Shown here piece after piece: positions 40,201-52,200 of a DNA stretch of 64,000 nt. A model generated the notes under the pieces. That model ran no database searches and was not told the DNA's origin. It worked only from the letters and a program-made list of their open reading frames with translations. The position numbers and the translations under genes were made by a program. The stretch comes from Holacanthus passer. Taxonomy: Eukaryota; Chordata; Actinopteri; Pomacanthidae. How positions within the stretch are numbered: position 1 is the first letter of the stretch; each line of letters begins with the position of its first letter. Location: the NCBI GenBank assembly GCA_025331565.1, contig JAFREQ010000014.1:6714501-6778500 (forward strand), read 5' to 3'.

Positions 40201-43200
40201 GATTTTCACTCAGACAGGGAGAGAGAAGGCGAGAGTGTCCCTGTCAAATGCCTGAGAGCGTCTGAATGTTTCCGTGAGTAACATACGCAGCAGGTCAAAA
40301 ATACTCTGTAATGCGGTCTTTCAGGTTATGACCCAAAATATTCCCTGTGCTCTCTGTGTGCGGTTCTCTTCAGATAAACAGAAGTTACATCACAGTCGAT
40401 CGAACAGTGATGGAGCAGGTAGGACAGACAGACGTGTGTTACCTGGTCCGCCTAATTAAAGCCATCTAATAGTGGTTGAAATTGTTTCTGCATCAAAGGT
40501 TGTCATACTAACCCACAGCTGACAGGATGCAGTGGTGTGGACGTCTCCACACGTGTAATTCCTGCCTAAGTGTCCTTTTCATCCCTCCCTCAGTAGCTGG
40601 AACTGAGCAGAGGAAATGACTGAGCTCAGATCAGTGCTCTCCTGTGTGTTCTCGCAAAAGCCTCCCTAAAATTACACAATTACAATATTAATTTCATCTC
40701 TTGGAGTCCTCAGAGTCCAAATCAATTAGGTGACTCACAGCTTCAAACATGGTTTTGGTTATCGCCTGTTTTAGAAGAACAGTGTGGTCTAAATGAGCTG
40801 TGTGTGTTTTAAGGGCAAGCTATATGAGCCCAGTTGTAAGAGCATGCAGGGATTGCCGGGCTCCACAGTGACTCACATGCACGTCACTTTGGCCATGGGA
40901 GGAGGTACCTGGATCAGGTTTGGCAGGTGGAAGGACAGGTGCAGTTCCTCAAACACACCTGGGAAAGGTGAATGCATGTGCGTTTGGGCATAAAGGACTG
41001 AGCTTTGAAGAACATTTTAGGGTGTGTGTCTATTTGTCTGCAACAAAGACTTGTCTCAGTTTCACACGTGCGCTTTGGCAAACTGAGAGAGCAGGATTTG
41101 TTTTGATCCAGACTGGGTTGTGTGGGAGATATTTCCGTTCACTCGTTCTTTGGACTTTTGATATGTGAAACTGAACAGTTGGAGGCAAGGTAATGCTCTT
41201 TAACCAGCTCCTTCCTGAGAAATCTTGTACAACAGACTTCTATTCTGAAATATTATAAACTTTAATGCATAGATACTTTTAATAAGAAGCATGTTATGGA
41301 TCACTGTGATAGGAACAATGTTAGACATTTATTTTACTTATTCATTTATTTCATTTTTATTTCACTGTATATTTCTTGAGTGCTGGTGAAGGATGATGTT
41401 TGATGCAGTCTGATCCGTAGTTTGTGTGATTTTAACCCCGGTTCCAAAAAAGTTGGGACGCTGTGTAAAATAAAAACAGAACACAAACATTTGCAAACAA
41501 ACTGTGTTTATCTGTGGTTTATGTAGTGTTCCAGAGCCGATGTAGTAATATCCTTATTTACTTTACTTATCCTTATATATATATATATAAGTACATGTTT
41601 GACAAAGTGTTGAACCTTGCCCATCCTTGCTTGTGAACGACTGAGCCTTACCAGGATGAACCTTTCATACCCAATCATGATACTATCACCTGTTACCAAT
41701 GAACCTGTTTACCTGTGGAATGATCCAAACAGGTGTTTTTGGATCAGTCCACAGCTTTCACAGTCTTTTGTTGCTCCTGTCCCAACTTGTTTGAAACGTG
41801 TTGCTGCCATCAAATTCAGAATAAGAAGATATTTGCAAAAATCATTGAAGTTAATGAGGTCAAACATTAAATATATTATCTTTGTACTATTTCCATTTAT
41901 GTCAAAATGGATTAGCAAACTATCACATTCTGTTTTATTTGTTTTACACAGTGTCCCAACTTTTTTTTTGGAATCAGTGTTATAAGAAAAACTGTGAGTG
42001 TCAGCTCGTCTCTCTGCTGCGTCGTCAACTTCCTGTTTGGTGTCAGCCAGCTTTGTATGAGGGTCACACTTGGCTCTCGGGTAACCATGGTTGCTCCGAG
42101 TTTCCATAGGTACCAGCCTCTATGCCTCCATCTTCTAGCGCTGTTTGTTTTTCCCAGGAGGACCCCAGCCAGCCTTGGAGTCATTGAGTTCTACACCAGG
42201 CAGCCGTTGGGCTAAAAGGACATGCCTGTTCACTTGATCATAGGTCAAGCTTTTCCTCTGACTCAAGCCACAAGTCATCTCTGATTAAGAGACAGTGTTA
42301 GCGGAAACCTCAGCAGGAGGCTCGCAGTATTTCTGTTGCCAGGGACCAAATTCAAGCATGGTCAGACTGAATATAAAACCTACCTCCTGTTGTTTGTTAA
42401 CCTCTGCGGCGAGAACACAATTCCACATTTTTTCATCTCTGTACTGAATAGTGTCGCGAGAGCTGCTTGCAAGCCTCGTCTTTTCCTCCTGCCTGCTCTT
42501 GTGCTGCTGCGGTGCAGAGATGGTGGGGAAGGCTGCAGTATGCCACATGGGGCAGACAGCGTAACAGGACTCATTACTGATTTCTCTCCCTCAGCTGCCT
42601 GCAGCATGGCTGAAAAAACACCAAATTAGATGTGCCAGGGCTCTAGCCGGTGCTCGGTGTAATTTCAGGCTGTAATCCAGTTCTGAAAGTGTCGGAGTGA
42701 CTAGATCAAATCCGTGGACCTGAAGGAGATGTGTGGCTGTTGTTTGCAGTAGGGCTGTAACTAACAATTATTATCATTATCGAGCTGTGTCTTGATCTCA
42801 ATCTGCCGGTTATTTTCACAGTAATTGTTTAGTCTGTGGAATGTAAAAATTGTGAAATGTGCTCATCATAATTTCTCAAAGTGAAAGTGAATTGCTTCTT
42901 TTGCCCAACCAACAGTCCATACCAGCCAGTTTTTGTTTGAAAAATGACTGAAAGGATTAACTGATTGTGAAAGTTGTTTTGATCGACTAATCAATTAATC
43001 GACTGACAGAATGCAGAATTATTAACATCCTCTATTGAGGGGCATCGCTTCGTTGTAACAGATGACAGTTAAAACTGCCAGTAAACATACGATCCCACAG
43101 TAATGAGTGCTCTAGAGCACATTAGTAGACGAGAATGAACACACACACTGACAAAGCATTGCTGTTGTTACTAAAGCCAGCTTTCTTTTCATTTCGCTGC

Positions 43201-46200
43201 GCTTCAAAGATCTTGTGTCTGCAGCTGAATCTAAGACTACGTTCATTCATATTATAAGCTCTATCCTACATTTTGTCTCTCTGTCTGTGTCAGTTGCATT
43301 GTGTATACCGTAGGGCTTGTCATTTTCAGTTTTTATTCTGATAGAAATAGAAAATAACACAAAAACCTGACTGGAAATTGAATGCAAGAAAGTAGTGCTT
43401 TAGCTGTTGCTTGTTTTGTCACTTGCTACAGATACATTTTGGTACATTATTAGCACGTCATTTCTGTTTTCTAACAACTTTTCTCATCACTTCCTCTAAC
43501 TGGAAGATTTTCTGAGCTCTGTTCATCACTACTTACAGCCAGAAAAACAACAACTTGTGGGTGCACAAGGACATAAAATCAGGATAGGTCTGTTAATATT
43601 CTATATTCTTTAACCCAAAACCAACAATGAATTGAATCTCTACATACATGATGCTGGAAATAACCTCCTGTGCACCAACTCTTCGCCTGAAAAGTACAGG
43701 CCTTACCTCAGTTTGAGTGTTGCTGTGGTTAAAAACTACAGTGCCCATTCATTCTTGATAATGTAACTATATATTTGTTTTATTTTATCCATTCGTTGCT
43801 CATCAGCAAACAGTAGACAGACACAGTTAATGACTAGGTGGTAAACACAGCAAAGCATCTGGCAGCAAAGAACCTGATATTCCCCTCAGGAGTTGGTGGA
43901 GACCAAAAACTGAGCTGAACAAATATTGGACTTGAAACACGACTCCAAAAGAATGATGATCCGTAACCGCTGCGTCTGTAAATAAGCAGCTGTTTGCCAC
44001 ATCAACTTAAAGGGAGATGACACAGAATTTCAGTGTTGTGTTGACTACTTGTTTCTGCTGCTTCCAGGTGGACAAAACAATCAGTTATTGCAGGCTTAAG
44101 ATTTACTTCTTAAGCAAATGAGCTTGGGATTGGCTTTGGTGTTTTTGTGGGATTTGTTGGCAATAGCTGAAATCTGGAATGTGACCAGCCTTATACTTGG
44201 TTCCAATCTGCTTCTTTAAATTGTGTATTTTTAGACATCAATCAATAAAAACAAATTTTTCCAAAGATGGTAACAGTGAGAGTGATCAAACTAAAATCAG
44301 ACATGCCAAATGGACACAATATGCCAGAAAACTTTGTTGTTCAACGGAGATTTGTCTTTGATATGACTCACACACAGTCCCATATAATTGAACTACCTTC
44401 TCTCACTCACACACAGTCTATTTACGGACGGTGTCCAGAGAAGATGAAATGCAGTTAATCAGATACAGGCCCATCACAGAGCGTGAGAGAAACCAATATG
44501 CAGCTCTCTGTCTGCTGCCTCGGGCCCGGTGTCAGGATCGATGCTGCAGAGGTTCTCTCCTCCTCTCTGGTCCTCTCTGTCCGAGGGTGACACCCTGAAA
44601 CACACACTGAGCTCAAGGTCGTTCACCTACGGCACTATCGCTGCACACGCTGCCTCGCTGCAGCAGGATCACGCTGCGCTGTGGATGTGCGTTTAGTCAG
44701 ATCTCATTATATTGATCGATACCTTTTTCTTTCTTCCTGTCTCTTCTCCCCAGACCTCCCCGCCCCCTCTCTGCAGTACCAGTGTGGATCAGTGGACTAC
44801 CTGTGTTCTCCACGGCTGGTGAAGAAAGGTCCGACCCCCAGACCATGTCACGACAGGCCTGCCGTCAAACCCCGGCCCCAGCCCTCCACCTCACCCAGAC
44901 CGCCAACCGCACAGAAACCTCAAGGTAAAAATCCCGTGGCCCTTTCAGCCAGTTTTGACATCGGGGGCTGTCATTATAATTGAAAGGAGCAGCAAGATCA
45001 GACCCCTGCTATTGAGCTGTCATTCATTCTGCTCTGGCAAACACTCCTCTATAACATGGTATGTGTCGGCTGTCTGGCCTCACTCTGTCACTCACGCGGC
45101 TCAGTGGGTCACCTCTTCAAGAGCTGCTGGTTTAAAGCAGGCCAGCGGCTCCCAAGTGTTTCTGTTTGGGCATCATTTGAAGAGTGCTAAATATGAACAA
45201 CATGTGTTATGTTTTGGGAATTACTGAGAAACATTGTAGGACATTACACCACAGACTTGGCCCCAAATATTTAAGTGGCTCACGACTGTTCAAAGTTTGC
45301 TGGAGGATTATAAAAAGAATGAATGATCATTCTTGTTCTTTGATCATGATTATCATCCTAACATATACAACTGGGTGAATAATTAAAGGTAAAGCCAGAC
45401 TCATTGATTCTTATTTTCTCCATAAAATGTCAGAAAATTGTCAAAACTGCCCATGAAAAAATTCCTAGAGTTCAAAGGTGATGTATTCAAATGGACAGTT
45501 TTGTTTGATAAACTGTCCAAGACCCAAACTAACTACACTCAATTTAATTGATAATAATCATAGAAAATAATAAGACAGAATAATAAATAATAATAAATTA
45601 TAGAAAAGCAAATCCTCATATTGGACATTTTGCTTGATTTGAATTCATCAATTATCAGAACAGTTGACAATTAATCATTTAATTTAATTAACCATTCAGT
45701 GGTCCCTCATGTTCTGTATGGACACATCTGTATTCATTATGTTTCTTGTTGATTCAGGTCCTTTGTCCTTTGATTTGTAGTTTAAATTCAAGTGTCAGTG
45801 TTGCGTCCAGATATTTCCTGGTCAGTGCTCAAACAGTTTCAACTGCTCTCTCAGGATGACTCACCAGTAGAGTAAAGGTGGTGGAAAGTATCGGTTAGTA
45901 AATTTCCCCGTTGTGGGACTAATAAAAGATTATCTTATCTTAATACTCTTACCTAACACCACTAATAATATTGTGCTTAAAGACACAGTTCTAATTATGG
46001 TATTGCGTTTTAGTGCTTTCAGTCTTTCCCACCTGACAGGATGAACTTCCTGTTCAGAGCCTTTTTATTCAATTTGTAGCTCATCCCGAGAGAGTAGTAA
46101 CTCTCCGTTTCAGGATTTTTCTTGGGAAGCAGGAACTAAAGTTGAGCCAAAGTTCCTCCAGTCAAAATGCTGGTTCTATAACAGAAGTTCCTGAGTCCCT

Positions 46201-49200
46201 CAAAAGGGTTCCTGGAAAAGTCCCTGTGGTCATAAAATGCAGATTCCCAATTATGTGGCAAAAGGACCTTGTGATGCCATGTTTGCATGTTTTTCCTTTT
46301 GTTGCTGAAGTTTTAAAATTTCGTCTTAGTATGATCACACCACGGTTCTTTTGCTTTAGGCAAATGTTGCATATCACTGCGTTCGGCCACTCCTGATTAC
46401 ATTCATAATAATACTGAATAAGCTGGTTGATTCACTGAAGACTGATCTGTGGTTAAATATGAATATTTGTCAGTCTGTAATTAAAAAATACATATTATTC
46501 TTTTTTAATTGTTGGCCACACAAAATAAGTTGCTTTTACTTTGCTTAAATTATAATAATGTCAGACAGAAAATTTGTATTTTGGACATTTAATAAAAGAT
46601 TAATAGATGAATCAAGAGCCATATTATTTTCTGTATTGAACTGGGGAACCTCAGTCTTAAACATGTAGAGAGACTGTGGTCTTAGACATGTTTTTCACTT
46701 TTCTCAAAGCAGTATTTCTCAAAGTAGCCACAAATAGAAACTATTATTATTATTATCAACCTAAATCTATTTCTGATCTGATCCTGATTTAACCCTAAAG
46801 CTAAAATATATATTATATAATTAAATAGTTTATATCGAACAAGTGTGACTAAAGCCTTAATCCCATTTCTTGTCATCTAGTTTAAAAACAAAATCTTTCC
46901 AAAAGACAAATGAAAATTTTTATTTTTACTTGATTCTCAGTAAAAATGGGAGCAGTCCTGTCATAGTTTATCTGTCATTATATCTTTGTAAATAAAAGTC
47001 TACTCAGCCTCTTTTTTTCTGTTAGTGACGCATGCAGACACTGAAGGAAGTGCTCAAATCAAGAACTGTAACATATTGTCACATTTCCTGGTTTTAGACA
47101 ATTCTGAACATATAATAGATGCAAATACTCAGACTTGACTGTGAAAGCGTAAGCCCGTAGTGTGCAGGCATGCATGAGTCCAGCGTGCATTTTGAAGACG
47201 GCCCTGTCACTTGTCTATGTCTGTGCTTTTTTTTTTTTTTTTTCTAATCTAACTGGAACCACAGTGACTTATGCACGCACTCGTTTCAGCATCCTGTTCT
47301 GAAATGAGGAAGTTGGCAGATAGCTGAAGCTCAGCGTTGCTCTCGCTCTGCACCACTACTATATGTTTCTGTCTCATATTTTCTTCCTTTTGGAGTTTTG
47401 TCTTGAGGTTTTTTTTTCTTCACGCATGGACTCAGCCATGGAGGTTTTCTCCCTTGGATTTATACGTGTTACCTGATTGTCTCTGTTGATGTCTGCAGCC
47501 TCACGCGTTTCTCTTGCTCTGCTTTTTTTGGGCTTGTCTGGATTTCTGCATCTGTAGTGCCCCCTAAACCTGCGCACCTGCTCGCCCTTGGGCAAGACAA
47601 GAAACCTAAGAGGATCCCTCCAGCGCCCTCCAGGCCCCTGCCGGCTCCCCCTCCTCCGCCTAAACCAAAGCCCAGTGTAACCCCTCCTGGTTTGGGTGCA
47701 CAGCCACAGAAAGAGGCCCAGAAGGTGGGGCTCCTCATCGAGAGGTTCGAGAATTCAAGGTGAGGCCTTCGGGAGGAAATATCATCAGAAATCTTCCTTG
47801 TCTTGCTTGTCAGAGTCATGTTTTTGCTCTGTAATGTAAGGTTTTATTATGTTTCTCATTCGCCTGGTTGAATTTTATTGCTTGATGATAAAACCTGATT
47901 CTTCGTTTGGCTATGATTGATGATGCACATTTTTCATTAAAGGTGTGACAGTGTTTTTGTTTTTTTTTCCCAGGGTCCCCATCCTGGGGGTGCTCCCACG
48001 CTCCCAGCTTCACCTGTGTCTGAGAATGGACACTGCGTCCGACATCACTTCCTCCTGCAGCCAGGACACCACGGCAAAGGTTGCAGGAGACTCCTCCCCT
48101 GTGGACAAACTTGCACTAGTCACCTCCGAACGGACTGACGAGGTGTCTGAACTCTCCTGTTTGGCCTCCGTGCACATTGATGGCTCGGATGACGCCCCGC
48201 TGGACGACTGTGCCGAGGACGACATCACGCACGCCGTTGGTTGCCTTGATGACGTGGAGCGGGAGGAAGGCTCCTCCCACGAGCTCCTGGACAATCCGGA
48301 CTCCTCGGAGCAGAACGGGAAGATCCCTAACCGGGACAGCGGCATCGACAGCCCGTCCTGCGCCGTAGAGGGGGAGGTGTTCCCAAACGAAGACGCCATC
48401 GACGAGGAGGATCATTACGACAGCGTCACTGAAACAGAGAGTGTGTCCTGCTGCGTTACTCTGGGGAACAAGCGCGACTCCACGCAGGATGAGGACAGTG
48501 ACTTGGATGAGGGGAGCAGTGGAGAAATACACTCTCTGACAGACACACAGACTGGGTATCTGACAGATGCACACTCAGAGGCGCACAAAGTGAGTACCTC
48601 ACATGCTTAAGCCTCATCAAGTCATAACCATGAACCAGAACGGCCATAACATAAAGCCGAGGTGGTCATTAATGTCTCAGAGGTTCTTTCATCCCGCACC
48701 TTGGTGCAACTCTTCGCTTTTCAATTTATATTACACGTTACATCATACTTCCCTGCAAGTTTAAAAGCTTCATCTCAAACAGTCAGACTGCCTTTCATGT
48801 AGTGGAAAAAAAGTAGCTTGTGTCTATTATTATCTCAGCCTGAGTGAACGATTTCAAAGAATACTTCTGCATGAAACGTTAGACACTGTTACAGCCTCGG
48901 TTTTGCCGGTCACAAGCGACTGACTTCCATCCAAAAGCAGCTCTGCCGTTACATAAAAGGATGAATACCTGCCCAAAAGCTGAAACAGGAGCTTTTGATG
49001 GCTGCTTGATAAAAGAGTCCAGAGACAGATATCTCCCCACAGCTGAGCTAAAGTTTCAGTTTTCTCTTGTGCTTCAGGTTGACTATTGATTGTAAACAAC
49101 ACTGACACCTTAAACAGTGCATGTACTCGTCCTGGTGGCCTGTATGAGCTGTCAGTGTTCCCTGTATTGAAGATCATCAGGGAAATGTCTTAAAATATAC

Positions 49201-52200
49201 TGACAAAGTAAAGAAAATTCTGGAGGTGACGACAGAAAGATGATCTCAAAGGGGAGGAGACAAACAGATAAAATGTTAGACAGCAAAGGCCCAGTTTGGA
49301 TTTGAGTAATCAAGCAGTCGTGTAGTTGCACAGAGCATTGCTATTGTGGTTGTTCGCAGAAAATGTCTTTCTCAGCACTGTAAAACACATCCAGAGCTCA
49401 CACGAATGTCACATGAATGCACAAGCAGGCAGCCTCTGCTGACCGCCCACACCCACAGGGGGAAAGGTATCTGCTCCCTCCAGTGCTTCCTGATCCCACC
49501 GCTGCTGTGCAGAGGAAGGGTGTGTTGTTATGTGTTTCTGTGCATGCGCCTGCATGAACATTTTGTGACACTACAGCTGACATGTTGATGGCTATATAAT
49601 GAGAACCTCGCCACAGAGGATGTGGGTTTTCAGAGATGTGCTTTGCAAAAGAATAAGTGACTGAACTTTTTTTGTGTGTGTGTATGTGCCACTTTGCACA
49701 CAATGAAAAATTTGTTTCACTGTTGTTAGCACAGTGATCATAAAATAATGTTTTGGTATGCAAGAATGCAAGTGGTTGTGTATTCGTGTGGGAGACAGCT
49801 GTTAGGAAACCCACAGTATCGCAATAGCCTAAATGTTTTCTGACCCTGATGCGTGCTCTGTGTCACCGGGATGAGCTTTATCAGCGACACCATGTCTAAT
49901 GCTTAATGGTGCATTTTTTTATGTTGCCTCAGCTCGGGCAAGTCACGATGAGAGAAAGAAACAGAAAGAAAAGAGAAAGAGACAGACGTTTATTTTCAGC
50001 ACATCAGCTAATAACATTTCATATTGGTTTCGTCCACCGCTGTCACTAAAATAGAGCTTTGTGAACGTTATAGTTATCTGCTCCGGATGCTGCTGTCTGT
50101 GGCCTCAGACATGAGCATTAAAGGAGAAGAAGTCTGTTGGTTCTTTATTGTGAACAAATCCCATGAAAAAAGACCAAAACTAATAATAAATTGATCATCC
50201 TAGCAAGTATCATCTGTGTAGGCAAAGCACAGAGCTTATTTCTCTGTACCAGCTATATTGTCGTCCCAAAACTCAGATCAATACACAATTTACTCCTGTT
50301 TGTGAAATGTTTCCTAAAGACGACAGTGTCCAGCTGTTTCAGGAATTTATTTAGAACAAATTAGGTTGGCGCTGAGAGTCAAAGACAAGTTGGGGTGATG
50401 GAAAGTTGAAAGATGGAAAGTACTGAGAGATATGTTCATAGGATTTGTTGACATTGAACAAAATATAGAATATCTCCGGCCTCATCCTTTAACATTTTGC
50501 AGGTGTAGCCTCGGTTTAAGATATAATGGCCGTCTGCATGAAACACTTTGGTTCATTTTTTAGTATTATATGCAAATCTATCATAACTGACCTTCACTGG
50601 CATTACCAAGAGAAACACATGCTATTATTGATTCAGTCCTGCACCTTCCCCATTTATTGTGATCGAGCATCATCATTTATTCAATTGCTGTCAACAGTAC
50701 AGACAACCACAATGATAGAGATAAGAGAAACTCATATTACAGTTACACAGTTGCAGACGCCACATCAGACCGCAGGAGATACGGCAAATGATTCAAGGAT
50801 CAATTCCACAAATGGATAAATAGAATAAAAATTAGATGATAATAATAATACAAATATGGTCAAATTGAATGGATGGCTCTCAGAATGGACAATGATCAAA
50901 CTGTCTCCTCGCAAATGACATCAGCATTCGGCTTTATATTATCTGAGCCATCCATTTAGAATGAATCTTATTTTTTTTCTACTTCATCATGACCACCTTA
51001 ATCCTTTTTTATAAAACACAGAGGTCAGGCAGCCTTCCACCTAATGAGGATTAATTGCGGAGCTTACAACAAATGCTGTGCAAAAATATTGACGTAAATG
51101 GATTTGGGAAAACAGCTTTAAATGAAAACAGCATGGAGAAAGCGCATCTGAACAAAATATTTTGAGTGATAAAAATTTAAACAGGATAGTGAATACTTTT
51201 ACAGTAAACCTTCATAGTAAACATTTGCAACAGTCCTTAAAAAACAAATAAAAAAAGAATAATTTGTGGCTGTAATTCTATAACGTCTGCCTTCAACTCT
51301 GTGGATGCTGAAAACATGTCTCAGATGCTGAAGAGCTGGAAGGTTTCTTCAGTAATATGATTTGTCCACAGGTTTATATCTTTTTGTTTTTGTGCCTCAG
51401 ATGTAAACTTGTTGTGTTTGTCTGTTTCCCCTCAGTGCTCAGAGGCTCAGAAGCTCCTGAACATCGCCAAAGAGCTTCTCCACACTGAAGAGGCCTACGT
51501 CAAAAGACTCAACCTCCTCGACCAGGTAATGCTGCACCTCCGTGTTATGTCTCTTTTTCCGTTGCGGTGCGTTTGAGCTTCGCAGTGTGTTTGGATGCCT
51601 GTGGTCCAAATTTCAATCTCCTAAATGTGCCGGTGGTCTCAGTGATTGAGATCGGGGCTGAGCTGGATTAAATCTGCCTCTGGACAACAACCCTTCCTCT
51701 GTTGACTGGATTACTCAGAGCAGTGTAAGCACGGTCATGTGAGAAACTGGATGTGTGTGTCTGTTTTATATTTATACATGTGCAGCATAAATACAGCTTC
51801 GTCATCACAAACCTGAGCATGTGCACTAACTCGTTGTTGTTGTGTGTGTGTGTGTTGCAGAGTCATGCCCTCATAGTGCTCTTTAGTTACTTGTACAATA
51901 TGTAAATCCTGTGGATTAAAGATCTGTGTTTCCTGATTCTCGGCTGGGTTTATAATTAGAAAGCTCTTTAAAAAAAAAAAAAACTGTCTGGGGCTCAGTG
52001 ATGCGACACAGCTTCAGATGAGGAATTGACTATTTTTTACAATCAAATTCACAAATATACTTACTTTAATAATTATTATAATAATTATATCAAATAATTA
52101 CAAAAATGTTACTATTTAACTCCACATTTATTGTGCACCATGCATTAGGAATAGTACTATATATGGCACACAACCATTATGGTAAAGTTTTAAGCAGCAA

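Larger units (their letters stand above)
12864..44753 (+). other. fgd3: fgd3 intron 1 (about 32 kb)
   Basis: The intron runs from the GTGAGT donor at 12864 to the CT-rich acceptor ending CAG at 44753. No coding exon of another gene is recognised on either strand. Contents include microsatellites (13252-13290, 17499-17520, 19734-19751, 28203-28252), a GATA array (24327-24374), hAT-like MITE remnants, a TTAA-flanked element (41436-41979) and a promoter-like GC-rich block (28430-28982). Remaining stretches (19.2-20.8, 21.2-24.3, 24.4-27.6, 29-33.2, 33.6-41.4 and 43-44.7 kb) appear to be mostly unique non-coding sequence. Confidence 0.55.

Noticed and set aside
48010..48574. Long minus-strand frames opposite fgd3 exon 4
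   Set aside because: They mirror the coding strand; the plus frame has the conserved FGD sequence and proper splice sites.
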